A stretch of 16,634 nucleotides of DNA from Bacillota bacterium (GCA_012727685.1 JAAYGO010000041.1:1-16634); one strand, 5' to 3'. Shown: positions 7,327-14,892, counted from the stretch's first letter. Translations and numbers: made by a program. Notes: a model not told the origin generated them from the letters alone.

Positions 7327-8175
7327 TTAAATAATGCCCCATCTTTTGAACAGAACCTGGTAGAATTTAGGCTGTTCGAAATCAGCCTGCATGAGCTTGG
7401 TTAGATGGGTATAGCCGAGCTTAATCTCTTCATAGTGCCTTAAGCCCTCTACCAGGGGTTTTACCTTATCCCTGGTCAGCGAAAAAATAATTTTATTTTC
7501 ATCAGTCAGCGCCCGTTCCTGTTCGCCGGGATCGGGAATCGTGATGATATAGTTTTGTTTACCTTCAATTAGAGGAACGAGGGAGTAGATACAGGAGTCG
7601 ATGGGATCAAATTCGGATTTTACATGAATGCCTTCTTTATATTTGATGGCCATCAGGATATTCCTGAGCTGCGCGTTGTTTGAATAAATGAAAACCGCAT
7701 CCGGCTCAAAGCTTGTCTTGCTTAAGGGTGCAGTGAGACAGCCGATATACTTTCCGGCCTCAAGGCATGGAAATGTCATATTCTTCGCCAGTTCAGGCTT
7801 TTCAAGGAAATGACCGAGGAACTTCGAACCGGTCTCTCCCAAAGCCTCTGCTATTTCCGGGTCATCCCCGATATGGGGACTGTATAATCCCCCTTTTTTA
7901 AAAAATTCGGGTTGTTCAACCAGGCCGTAACCGATTACCGGAGCGTAACACCAGTGGTCTTCCTTCAGCATGGCCACGGTTTGGCCATCACGCCGCGAGA
8001 GAGAGAAAGCCTGACACTGGGCAAGATGTTGATTGCGGTCTCTTTTGGGTCTTACGGCTTCTGCTGGAATTTCCTCTTCTTTTTGAAGCATCTTTACTGC
8101 GATTGGGTAAGAATCTAGCCTTAAAATCTCTTCAATTTCCTTGCCATAGCCCTGGTACTCTTCGATTGTTGCCAT
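7327..8175 (-). CDS. DUF169 family protein
   Basis: A 282-residue soluble protein that I recognise as DUF169, a family of unknown function common in anaerobic bacteria and archaea. Typical features are the opening 'LRLDSYPIAVKML', then QHLAQCQAFSLSRR (Cys54), HWCYAPVIGYGL (Cys76), FPCLEAGKYIGCLTAPL (Cys137, Cys146), and FEPDAVFIYSNNAQL. The spaced cysteines, including the C-x8-C pair, suggest metal or cofactor binding, but no function is established. No signal peptide or membrane helix is visible. The start has AAAGGTGG seven bases upstream and a perfect -35 promoter about 80 bases upstream. It is divergent from a broken AraC-type regulator, which was probably its regulator; a terminator hairpin follows it. 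Confidence 0.85.
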   Translation of the reverse strand: MATIEEYQGYGKEIEEILRLDSYPIAVKMLQKEEEIPAEAVRPKRDRNQHLAQCQAFSLSRRDGQTVAMLKEDHWCYAPVIGYGLVEQPEFFKKGGLYSPHIGDDPEIAEALGETGSKFLGHFLEKPELAKNMTFPCLEAGKYIGCLTAPLSKTSFEPDAVFIYSNNAQLRNILMAIKYKEGIHVKSEFDPIDSCIYSLVPLIEGKQNYIITIPDPGEQERALTDENKIIFSLTRDKVKPLVEGLRHYEEIKLGYTHLTKLMQADFEQPKFYQVLFKRWGII

Positions 8176-8258
8176 TTCAAAACCACCTTTTTTTAAAATT
8201 TACAATTAAATAATTAGAATATTGAAAAAGATCCGACTGCTTAAGTTTTACTGTGTAA

Positions 8259-8287
8259 ATTTTACCGTATCCCCGGTTGGATGTCAA
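8259..8287 (-). promoter_or_regulatory. Sigma-A type promoter of the DUF169 gene
   Basis: On the minus strand, TTGACA (plus 8282-8287) and TAAAAT (plus 8259-8264) are 17 bases apart. Transcription would start near 8252 with a leader of about 77 AT-rich bases. This is one of the two strongest promoters in the window by match to consensus. The 8176-8458 gap holds this promoter and little else that I can support. Confidence 0.75.
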
Positions 8288-8342
8288 TGCTAGTAGCTCG
8301 CATGGTGCACAGTCCATCAACATCAGAGAGCTTTTGCCGGGA

Positions 8343-8370
8343 TTGAAGGAGCAATATGGTGAATTAGAAT
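8343..8370 (+). promoter_or_regulatory. Possible promoter of the AraC-type pseudogene
   Basis: TTGAAG (8343-8348) and TAGAAT (8365-8370) are 16 bases apart on the plus strand, about 90 bases before the first usable ATG of the AraC-type gene. This is a moderate match only, placed where a divergent regulator's promoter would be expected. Confidence 0.35.
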
Positions 8371-8458
8371 AATTTTCTAAAACAAAGATTCGCCAGGAAA
8401 CCTTATCGAAGATGCGTCCTGAAATAATCTGTTTCATCACAATTTACCGGTTCGATCA

Positions 8459-9347
8459 ATGGCCGGCAGAATTGAAGAGTATCCCTATCACTGGCACGAT
8501 ACGCTGGAGATTGTCGTGGTATTGAAGGGGTCGGTCCGGTTTGCTATCGGAGACGAAAACCTGGAGCTGCAGGAAGATCAGATTGCCGCAGTTAATCCCG
8601 GTGAGCTGCACTGGATCCAAAGCGACGCTGATAATGAAGTGCTTTCGGTGCACATAGCCCTGGATTTTTTAAAAAAGTTTGTACCCGATGCCTTTTTCTA
8701 TTTTTATTGTTGTTCTGCAGTTCATGAGGCCAGGGCGCCGGAGAAATATGCACAGCTCAGGTATCGCCTGGCCAGTCTGCTGCAGGATTACGAAAAGCCC
8801 GGCCGGCACAAACTCGTCCTGAAAAAACTGGCTGAATTCACCTACAACTTTGATTTTCTCCGCTGGGGGTTTCGGGACCATACCCTTTAGCGAGAAGCAG
8901 GTCAGGCGGTTCAAGCAGATCGCGGTTCAGGTGGCCGTTGAACCGGCAGAAACACAGCGCCTCAGCCGGCTGGCCGCAGAGGCCGGCATCACTTTACAGC
9001 ATTTAAGCCAGGAGATTAAGCATAAGTATGGTTATGCTTTTCAAGAATTGCTGCATTACAGCAAATGCTCCGATGCGGCGAAGCTGCTGCTTAGCACCGA
9101 TAGGCGGATTATCGATATTGCCCTGGAATGTGGCTTTTCGGATGTCAAGTATCTCATTAAATACTTCAAGCTGTTCTTCCGCAGTACTCCTTCAGAGTTC
9201 CGCAAGAAATACCGGCTGGACACAAACAACTTAAGTGCCCGGATACACAGTACTGAGCGTTCCAGATTCTGTGTTAAGGCATTTGTGGAGAAATACAAGG
9301 TCACCGGATCAACGAATACTGGGGGTATACAGGGAGCGGCTATTTAA
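8459..9347 (+). pseudogene. AraC-family transcriptional regulator split by a +1 frameshift
   Basis: Two overlapping reading frames make one AraC-type regulator. The first (8459-8890) carries the N-terminal cupin sensor: EYPYHWHDTLEIVVVLKGS with the His11-x-His13 pair, a glycine turn, and AVNPGELHWI. It ends in FTYNFDFLRWGF then runs to a stop. The second frame (coding from about 8870 to 9347) carries the paired helix-turn-helix DNA-binding domain: LSRLAAEAGITLQHLSQEIKHKYG, RIIDIALECGFSDVKYLIKYFK and TPSEFRKKY. Removing one G from the G5 run at 8865-8869 joins them smoothly (LRWGFGTIPFSEKQVRRFK). The start at 8459 has no Shine-Dalgarno, and the frame stays open back to a TGA at 8420. The C-terminal 40 residues after RKKYR look unrelated to the family. 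It is divergent from the DUF169 gene. A real mutation and a sequencing error cannot be told apart here. Confidence 0.75.
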
Positions 9348-9593
9348 AGCCCGGCTCCGGTTTGTCGGTTGATCATGCCGCCAATCAGGGCGCCGGCACT
9401 TACGAACTTTTTATTCGATACTCCAACGGTTCGTCCGAGACCGCCTATAACAGTATCTTTCATGACGCTTGCCGAATCGGGCCTGCTGGCCCCCGGGTAT
9501 AAGTTATCCAGCCTGCAACTGCGGCCCCTGCCGGACGGCACCGTTCTTCCGGCCGGGACCTATAACGCTTTTTTGTGGGGTTTATTGTTTTGA
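9308..9593 (+). pseudogene. Decayed coding fragments, possibly of a secreted carbohydrate-binding or surface protein
   Basis: The 9348-9774 stretch has no intact gene but holds coding-like fragments. In the frame of 9308-9502 it reads INEYWGYTGSGYLKPGSG, then GAGTYELFIRYSNGSSETAY, then a stop at 9500. 'GYTGSGYL' and 'AGTYELxIRYxNG' resemble strands of CBM6/CBM35-type beta-sandwich modules. In the frame ending at 9593 it reads SGLLAPGYKLSSLQLRPL followed by PDGTVLPAGTYNAFLWGLLF, which resembles extracellular domains of Firmicutes. A third short open stretch (9566-9673) ends in LSGCTVIKGLDEFKVI. None has a ribosome binding site or a start. The resemblance is by eye and weak; chance cannot be excluded. 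Confidence 0.3.
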
Positions 9594-9735
9594 TTGATAA
9601 GATGTTAAAAGATGTGAATGGTCTTTCCGGTTGTACGGTAATCAAGGGTTTAGATGAATTTAAAGTGATCTGAGCTGGATGTGGGGTTCTTAAAACCCTA
9701 CAATGGGTTGACATTATCCGATGCGCCAACTGCCA

Positions 9736-9764
9736 TTGATTTTTAAGGGTTTTTAGAGTAAAAT
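9736..9764 (+). promoter_or_regulatory. Promoter of the tRNA-Arg gene
   Basis: TTGATT (9736-9741) and TAAAAT (9759-9764) are 17 bases apart. Transcription would start about 9771, a few bases before the mature tRNA. A TTGACA at 9708-9713 lies further upstream but has no good -10 partner at the right distance. Confidence 0.6.
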
Positions 9765-9774
9765 AACACTGCGT

Positions 9775-9850
9775 GCGCCTGTAGCTCAGGGGATAGAGCA
9801 GCGGACTTCTAATCCGTTAGTCGGGGGTTCAAATCCTCCCAGGCGCACCA
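9775..9850 (+). tRNA. tRNA-Arg (anticodon UCU)
   Basis: A complete cloverleaf can be drawn. Acceptor stem GCGCCTG pairs with CAGGCGC (9840-9846). The D arm is GCTCAGGGGATAGAGC. The anticodon stem GCGGA/TCCGT encloses the loop CTTCTAA with anticodon TCT. The T arm GGGGG-TTCAAAT-CCTCC follows, then discriminator A9847 and a genome-encoded CCA (9848-9850). It reads AGA (and AGG by wobble) arginine codons. It is a single gene with its own promoter; the signal peptidase gene begins about 85 bases downstream. I see no integrase or attachment-site duplication beside it. Confidence 0.97.
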
Positions 9851-9933
9851 GTTTATTATGAGCCTTTTTTACAATGCTATGCTATCGCACGCTGGCGGCT
9901 TGTTTAAAGAAGGGCTACTTCCGGGGGCAAGTA

Positions 9934-10503
9934 ATGCGGCTGGTCAGAGAGATTATCAGTTGGCTGTTACACCTGGCAATCGCCTTTGTGCTTGCGTTTT
10001 TGATCTCCATGTTTGTTTTTCAACCGACCTATGTTGAAGGCCGCTCCATGGAATCGACCCTGCACGATCAAGACAAGGTGTTTATCAGCAAGCTGATCCA
10101 TACCTTGAACGGAGTGCCCGGTTACGGCGATATTGTTGTGATCGACAGCCGCGTGGAGAGGAAGCGGACGTTGTCTGACGATCTGCTCGAAACAATACGC
10201 GGCAATCTGATCACCCAGTTCATCTTTGGGCTCAAACCCGATCAAAATTACTGGATTAAGCGCGTGATCGGAAAGCCGGGGGACGTGCTCGTTTTTGAGG
10301 AGGACCGGATCATGCGCAACGGAGAGCTCTTGATTGAACCCTACGTCAAGGAACCGGCGCAGTATTACAGCCTTGGCACGGTGGTTGTGCCGGAAGGGCA
10401 TATTTTCGTGATGGGCGACAACCGCAATCATAGCCGGGACAGCCGGGAAATCGGCTGTATCCCCTTAACCCATGTCATTGGGAAGTATAAGTTTACTTTC
10501 TGA
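9934..10503 (+). CDS. lepB: Type I signal peptidase
   Basis: A 189-residue membrane-bound serine protease that removes signal peptides from secreted proteins on the outer face of the membrane. One N-terminal helix (residues about 8-29) is followed by box B PTYVEGRSMESTL with catalytic Ser38, then the Ser/Lys dyad partner Lys109 in YWIKRVIGKPGD, and box E FVMGDNRNHSRDSREIGCI (159-175). The start at 9934 is preferred over 9874 because it puts the membrane helix at the N-terminus and has a G-rich weak ribosome site (GGGGG nine to ten bases upstream); the longer version adds 20 residues with no visible ribosome site. The insertion between strands (RKRTLSDDLLETIRGNLITQ, about 77-96) is typical of longer Gram-positive SipS-like enzymes. 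It converges on the MntR-like gene with only five bases between the stops. Confidence 0.93.
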   Translation: MRLVREIISWLLHLAIAFVLAFLISMFVFQPTYVEGRSMESTLHDQDKVFISKLIHTLNGVPGYGDIVVIDSRVERKRTLSDDLLETIRGNLITQFIFGLKPDQNYWIKRVIGKPGDVLVFEEDRIMRNGELLIEPYVKEPAQYYSLGTVVVPEGHIFVMGDNRNHSRDSREIGCIPLTHVIGKYKFTF

Positions 10504-10508
10504 GCGGG

Positions 10509-11096
10509 TCAGGAGTCTCCTGCCTGCCCCTTATCATCGCCTGTTTTGGCGGCGTGCTTTTTGAGCCTCACCTTGTAATTGTGACCAGGTTTTTCCTGGT
10601 TCTGCCGGACCTGGTATTCTTTAAACTGCTTTAATACGGCGGGGTTATCCTTTAAAAAGTGATAAAGCTGCTGAATCTTGCGGACGGTGTCGCTGCTCAA
10701 CTGGTGCTCGATCATCTCAGTGTCCCTGAGGAGACAGTTGCTATCCACCCCGATCATGCGCAGGAAATTTTCGACGATCAGGTGCCTGCTGAGCAAATAA
10801 CAGCCTAAAGCCCGGCCCTGATCCGTCAACTGGATGACGCTGTATTTTTGGTAGTCGAGCAGGCCCAGTGCCGCCAGCTTCTGGACGATCTTGGTCACCG
10901 ATGAAGCCTGCACATTCAATTGCCCGGCCAGCTGGTTGGTCCGGACGAATCCCTCCTTTAGGCAATGGCGATAGATCATCTCCAGGTAATCTTCCATGCT
11001 CGCTGTCATCCGGGAGCTGTTCTGCTCCTGCTCCCGTTTTTGCAACTGGTAGTTGCGGAAGGTGTGGAACCCTTCATTTAAATAGCTTTTCTCCAT
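10509..11096 (-). CDS. mntR: MntR/DtxR-family metal-dependent transcriptional regulator
   Basis: A 195-residue DtxR-superfamily repressor. The N-terminal winged helix (about 31-95) contains SMEDYLEMIY and QASSVTKIVQKLAALGLL. The dimerisation and metal domain holds SRHLIVENFLRMIGVD and TEMIEHQLS. All six ligands that bind Mn2+ in B. subtilis MntR can be lined up: Asp36, Glu39, His105, Glu127, Glu130 and His131, so it should sense Mn2+ and/or Fe2+. There is no C-terminal SH3 domain, as in MntR. Oddities are a 30-residue N-terminal extension and a basic C-terminal tail (KVRLKKHAAK). The start at 11096 is chosen for AAAGGA eight bases upstream; GTG 11177 would be longer but lacks support. It is divergent from feoAB with a MntR-like box between them, so feoAB and its own gene are likely targets. 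Confidence 0.88.
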   Translation of the reverse strand: MEKSYLNEGFHTFRNYQLQKREQEQNSSRMTASMEDYLEMIYRHCLKEGFVRTNQLAGQLNVQASSVTKIVQKLAALGLLDYQKYSVIQLTDQGRALGCYLLSRHLIVENFLRMIGVDSNCLLRDTEMIEHQLSSDTVRKIQQLYHFLKDNPAVLKQFKEYQVRQNQEKPGHNYKVRLKKHAAKTGDDKGQAGDS

Positions 11097-11180
11097 AACC
11101 CTCATCCTTTCTTTTTTTACTCCCGTCTTATCTCCGGCTTGCGGCGGCAGGTGTGGCACCGCCCCGGAAAGCCCCATATA

Positions 11181-11196
11181 TTAGTTTAAGGCAAAT
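11181..11196. promoter_or_regulatory. Candidate MntR/DtxR-type operator between mntR and feoA
   Basis: The bottom strand reads ATTTGCCTTAAACTAA. Its first 11 bases match the known B. subtilis MntR box (ATTTGCCTTAAGGAAAC), while the second half is degenerate. It overlaps TAATAT on the minus strand (plus 11178-11183), a possible -10 for mntR, and lies just upstream of a plus-strand TATGAT (11216-11221), a possible -10 for feoA. Neither promoter has a good -35. The placement suits repression in both directions by the adjacent MntR. Confidence 0.5.
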
Positions 11197-11260
11197 CGTT
11201 TTCCCGTAACTAACTTATGATTGGAGCGGAAATAAATAGACTGTCCGGGGAGGCATAAGC

Positions 11261-11503
11261 ATGGCTCAGCCTTTAATTCCCCTGAGCGAGCTTCCGCCCG
11301 GCCGCCGCGGTGCGGTGAGGGAGCTGAAGCTGCAAGGAATCTCCCGGCGGCGCATGCTGGATCTGGGCTTGATCGCCGATACCTGCGTGGAGGTGCTTCT
11401 GAAAAGCCCGGCGGGAGATCCCACCGCTTACCGGATCCGCGGCGCGGTGATCGCCCTGCGCTCGGAAGAAGCATCAAAAATACTGGTCGAATCCCTGGCC
11501 TAA
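11261..11503 (+). CDS. feoA: Ferrous iron transport protein A
   Basis: An 80-residue SH3-like cytosolic protein that accompanies FeoB and is thought to modulate its activity. Typical features are the opening PLSELPPGRRGAVREL, the core GISRRRMLDLGLIADTCVEVLLKSPAGDP, and the ending AYRIRGAVIALRSEEASKILVE. GGGGAGG lies seven bases before ATG. It is the first gene of feoAB, with 19 bases to feoB, and is divergent from mntR with a putative metal-responsive box between. Confidence 0.93.
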   Translation: MAQPLIPLSELPPGRRGAVRELKLQGISRRRMLDLGLIADTCVEVLLKSPAGDPTAYRIRGAVIALRSEEASKILVESLA

Positions 11504-11522
11504 ACCATCAGGGGGATAAGCG

Positions 11523-13664
11523 ATGGGGTTAACGAGGCAGTCTACCGGGGCCGGCCTGTCGCAGGGAAAGGGCGCCCTGGATAAAACTGTGCCCGGTGAC
11601 CTGATTGTGGCGCTGGCCGGCAATCCCAACACCGGGAAAACCACTTTATTCAACAGTCTAACCGGTTTAAATCAACATACGGGCAACTGGCCCGGCAAAA
11701 CGGTCACCGGGGCCCGGGGCCGGTACCGCTACCGGGGCTGCGGCTTCACGCTTGTGGATCTGCCCGGCACCTACTCGCTGCTGGCCAATTCACCCGAAGA
11801 AGAAGTGGCCCGCGATTTTATTTGTTTTGGCCATCCGGATGCCGTGGTTGTGGTCGCCGATGCCACCTGCCTGGAACGGAATTTAAACCTGGCTCTCCAG
11901 GTGCTGGAGATAACCGGCCGGGTTGTGCTTTGCGTAAACCTGATGGACGAAGCGGAGCGAAAAAGAATTAGCATTGACCTGCCGAGACTTTCTGAATGCC
12001 TGGGTGTGCCCGTCGTTGGGACCAATGCGCGCGACAGCCACGGTCTGGAAGCGCTCAAAGAGGCCGTCCTAATGGTAGCTTCGGGCCGGTCACCCTTCAG
12101 GCCGCTGGTGCCGCGCTACAGTGCTCCCGTGGAAAGGGCGGTATCGCTGCTTGAGCCATCGATCAGGGAGACTTTAAAAGGCCGCATCAACAGCCGCTGG
12201 GTCGCGCTGCGCTTGCTCGACCAGGGTCCGCCTTTCCTGGAGCAGATGCGGCGGCAGTTGGAGCTGGAACCGCCGGATTTGGCCGCCCTCACCGCCCGGC
12301 TGGAGCAGAGCCCTTTATTGGCGGGATCGCAGCAGCAAAGCATCTGGATGGATGAAATCGCTTCTAGCCTGGTTGGCGCTGCGGAAGCGATCGGCAGAAG
12401 TGTCGTCTCTTTGGAGCACAGAGAATATCAGCATTTTGACCGCAAGCTCGATCGCCTCCTGACCTCTCGCTTATTCGGCATCCCGCTGATGATTGCCCTC
12501 CTGGGGATCGTTTTTTGGATCACCATTGCCGGTGCCAATTATCCGTCGGAAGCGCTGGCTGCCGGTTTTTTTTGGGCGGAGGAGCGCCTGGGTGCCGCCC
12601 TCTTGGCGGCGGGAGCACCGGCGTGGCTGCACGGCATCCTCGTTCTCGGCGTCTTCAGGACCCTGGGCTGGGTCGTCTCGGTGATGCTGCCGCCCATGGC
12701 CATCTTTTTCCCCATGTTTACCCTGCTTGAAGACCTGGGCTACCTGCCGCGGGTCGCCTTTAACCTGGATAACTTCTTCAAGAAAGCCTGCGCCCACGGC
12801 AAACAGGCGCTGACCATGTGCATGGGGTTCGGCTGCAATGCCGCCGGGGTAATCTCCTGCCGCATTATCGACTCGCCGCGCGAAAGGCTGATCGCCGTGC
12901 TCACCAATAACTTTGTCCCCTGCAACGGCCGTTTCCCGATCCTGATCTCCCTGGCGCTGATCTTTATGGTGGGAGGCGCGGGCCCCTTGCAAACGCCAGC
13001 CGCCGCCGCAGCCGTATTGGGCGCGGTAGTCTCGGGGGTCCTGATGACCCTGGCCGTTTCCCGGTGCTTATCGAAAACGATCCTGAAGGGGCTGCCCTCT
13101 TCCTTCACCCTGGAACTGCCCCCCTATCGCAAGCCCCTGGTGGGCCAGATCTTGATCCGCTCGCTGCTCGACCGCACCCTTTTTGTCCTCGGCCGGGCGG
13201 TGCTGGTGGCGGCTCCGGCGGGGGCGGTGATCTGGCTCGCGGCCAATATTGACCTGGGCGGGGCGAGCCTCCTCGATCGCGGCGCCGGGATCTTGCAGCC
13301 CTTTGCTTACCTGCTCGGCCTGGACGGCTATATCTTGATGGCTTTTTTGCTCGGCCTTCCGGCCAATGAAATTGTGATCCCCATCGCCATCATGAGCTAC
13401 ATGGCCACCGGTGCCATGACCGAGCCGGCTACCCTGGAAGAACTGCGTCTGCTGCTGGTTGAGCACGGCTGGACCTGGCTTACGGCGCTATGCACCATGC
13501 TCTTTACCCTAAACCATTTTCCCTGCGCCACCACCTTGCTGACCATTTACAAGGAGACCCGCAGCCTGAAATGGACTTTAACCGCTTTCCTGGTGCCGAC
13601 CGCCACCGGCATTGTGCTCTGCTTCACCGTGGCGCAGGCAGTCCGCCTGCTCGGGCTGATTTAA
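11523..13664 (+). CDS. feoB: Ferrous iron transporter B
   Basis: A 713-residue GTP-gated Fe2+ transporter of the cytoplasmic membrane (usual 650-780). The N-terminal G domain shows G1 GNPNTGKT (33-40), switch Thr60 in PGKTV, G3 DLPG (79-82), G4 NLMD (139-142) and G5-like TNAR (167-170). A helical guanine-dissociation-inhibitor-like segment follows (about 185-300), then the membrane part from about 320 with two Gate motifs. The first Gate has the cysteine in MCMGFGCNAAGVISCRIIDSPRER, followed by NNFVPCNGRFP. These are the clostridial variant of the E. coli 'GFGCNVPA' sequence. GGGGGAT precedes the ATG. Given the MntR-like neighbour, manganese as well as iron regulation is possible. A structured T-rich region follows the gene. 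Confidence 0.95.
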   Translation: MGLTRQSTGAGLSQGKGALDKTVPGDLIVALAGNPNTGKTTLFNSLTGLNQHTGNWPGKTVTGARGRYRYRGCGFTLVDLPGTYSLLANSPEEEVARDFICFGHPDAVVVVADATCLERNLNLALQVLEITGRVVLCVNLMDEAERKRISIDLPRLSECLGVPVVGTNARDSHGLEALKEAVLMVASGRSPFRPLVPRYSAPVERAVSLLEPSIRETLKGRINSRWVALRLLDQGPPFLEQMRRQLELEPPDLAALTARLEQSPLLAGSQQQSIWMDEIASSLVGAAEAIGRSVVSLEHREYQHFDRKLDRLLTSRLFGIPLMIALLGIVFWITIAGANYPSEALAAGFFWAEERLGAALLAAGAPAWLHGILVLGVFRTLGWVVSVMLPPMAIFFPMFTLLEDLGYLPRVAFNLDNFFKKACAHGKQALTMCMGFGCNAAGVISCRIIDSPRERLIAVLTNNFVPCNGRFPILISLALIFMVGGAGPLQTPAAAAAVLGAVVSGVLMTLAVSRCLSKTILKGLPSSFTLELPPYRKPLVGQILIRSLLDRTLFVLGRAVLVAAPAGAVIWLAANIDLGGASLLDRGAGILQPFAYLLGLDGYILMAFLLGLPANEIVIPIAIMSYMATGAMTEPATLEELRLLLVEHGWTWLTALCTMLFTLNHFPCATTLLTIYKETRSLKWTLTAFLVPTATGIVLCFTVAQAVRLLGLI

Positions 13665-13703
13665 ACCGCCTTGGTGTCATGGCATACTTGCTTTTTTAAA
13701 AAA

Positions 13704-13736
13704 GAAGCGCCGCCTTTCGGTGTGGTCTTCTGTTTT
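13704..13736 (+). terminator. Weak hairpin with T-rich tail after feoB
   Basis: GAAG (13704-13707) pairs with CTTC (13727-13730), with an inner CCGC/GTGG stem across a small internal loop, followed by TGTTTT. The stem is imperfect, so this is only a possible terminator of feoAB. The whole 13665-13961 gap holds this, the longer structure at 13737-13823 and the ribosome site of the hydrolase; I see no gene in it. Confidence 0.35.
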
Positions 13737-13823
13737 GCTCCGCTTGAAGAGTGCCGGTTAAAAATTCTCTTGTTTTAAAGTATCCCTAATCGGCCTTACC
13801 TTTCTGCGGAGCTTTTTTCTTTT
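13737..13823 (+). terminator. Long-range inverted repeat ending in a T-tract (terminator or structured RNA)
   Basis: GCTCCGC (13737-13743) and GCGGAGC (13806-13812) are perfect complements. Nested inside, GCCG (13753-13756) pairs with CGGC (13791-13794). The outer arm is followed at once by TTTTTTCTTTT (13813-13823). A stem closing a 62-base interior followed by a T-tract is compatible with an unusually long terminator for feoAB or the 3' end of a small RNA. Not recognised as any known family. Confidence 0.4.
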
Positions 13824-13961
13824 CGCATGACAATCCATATCCTTCCTCCCGGTGTATTAAAAAAAGGAGATCGCATCCGGGCATTGAATTGTTTGCTGGA
13901 AAGAACTATGGGGGTGAGCCGATGCCTGCGGCGCTGACAATTTTTATAGGGGGGAAAACGG

Positions 13962-14786
13962 GTGAGCGAATCATCAGCCTGGCATCGAATTTCAATTACA
14001 AACAGTCGCGGCCTGAAACTGGCGGCGCTCCTGGCAGTTCCGGAAGGCGGCGGGGAAGCGGCCCGCAGAGGCAGGGCTAAAGGGAAAGAAAAAGCGTTTC
14101 CCCTGGTGATCTCCTGCCACGGGTTTACCGGGACGAAAGAGGGGGGAGGCCGCGCCCTGGAGATGGGTGAAGCGCTGCGGGAACTGGGTTGCGGCACTCT
14201 GCTTTTCGATTTTACCGGCTGCGGGGAGAGCGAGGGGGTATGGGAAGAGATCAGCCTTTCGCGCCAGATTGACGACCTGGCCGCCGTGGTGGAATGGTGC
14301 CGCGGAGAAGGCTTTGCGCGCATTGTTTTAAATGGGCGCAGTTTCGGAGGAACGACAGTGCTCTGTTACGCTGCCGGTGACCGGGAGCTGGCGGCGGTTT
14401 CGACCTGGGCTGCGCCGGCCCGGCCGGGGTCTCTCTTTGCCCGCTTCGCCGGGGCGGGGGTAAGCGACTCGCCGCAGGATCTGGTCGCCCTCTCGGAGGG
14501 AGAGGCCACCGTTTACGTGCGCAAGGCCTTTTTTGATGATCTGCAGAGCCACGACCCGGTGCAATGCGCGGCAAGGCTGTCGCCGCGGCCGCTCCAGCTC
14601 ATTCACGGCACCGCAGACGAAGTGGTGCCTGCCGATGATGCCCGGCTGCTCTATCAGGCGGCTCAAGAGCCGAAAGAGTTGGCCTTGATCGAAGGGGCGG
14701 ACCATCGCTTTTCCGCCCACCTGGATGCGGTCTGGGAAGCCTTTTTCACCTGGCTGCGGCAGGTGCTGCCGCCAGATCAATCGTAG
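13962..14786 (+). CDS. Alpha/beta hydrolase (esterase or acyl-peptidase-like)
   Basis: A 274-residue cytosolic alpha/beta-hydrolase read from GTG at 13962, with AGGGGGG about six to eight bases upstream. Fold landmarks in order are LVISCHGFTGTKEGGG (oxyanion HG motif, 48-63), LLFDFTGCGESEG, the nucleophile elbow NGRSFGGT with Ser127 (G-x-S-x-G), LQLIHGTADEVVP with acid Asp219, and GADHRF with His248. The triad is complete, so it should be an active hydrolase. The HGFTGTKE and FDFTGCGESEG pattern resembles the serine aminopeptidase/feruloyl-esterase-like group, but the substrate cannot be inferred. A charged insert (GGGEAARRGRAKGKEK, 29-44) near the N-terminus is unusual for the group. It stands alone between the feoAB 3' region and a decayed gene end. 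Confidence 0.88.
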   Translation: MSESSAWHRISITNSRGLKLAALLAVPEGGGEAARRGRAKGKEKAFPLVISCHGFTGTKEGGGRALEMGEALRELGCGTLLFDFTGCGESEGVWEEISLSRQIDDLAAVVEWCRGEGFARIVLNGRSFGGTTVLCYAAGDRELAAVSTWAAPARPGSLFARFAGAGVSDSPQDLVALSEGEATVYVRKAFFDDLQSHDPVQCAARLSPRPLQLIHGTADEVVPADDARLLYQAAQEPKELALIEGADHRFSAHLDAVWEAFFTWLRQVLPPDQS

Positions 14787-14892
14787 TGCTAACTCTGACT
14801 CCCTCCCGTAGGTAAACAGATATCCTATTTCAAGTTTACTAATAAATCCTAAATTTTTATAGTATGCAAGCTTCAGGTTTGCTGAAAAATAA

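Noticed and set aside
8177..8440. 87-codon minus-strand reading frame between the DUF169 gene and the AraC-type pseudogene
   Set aside because: It has no ribosome site and no recognisable family, and it contains the DUF169 promoter; it is better explained as an open frame in AT-rich intergenic DNA.
9344..9541. 65-codon minus-strand frame reading VIGGLGRTVGVSNKKFVSAG
   Set aside because: No ribosome site; it is the mirror of the plus-strand decayed fragments, whose protein-like character is somewhat better.
9775..9850. tRNA-Arg as an integration site for a mobile element
   Set aside because: No integrase gene and no repeat of the tRNA 3' end were seen in the window.
13796..14323. 175-codon minus-strand frame overlapping the hydrolase 5' end
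   Set aside because: Ser/Pro/Arg-rich antisense composition, no ribosome site, and it conflicts with a well-supported hydrolase start.
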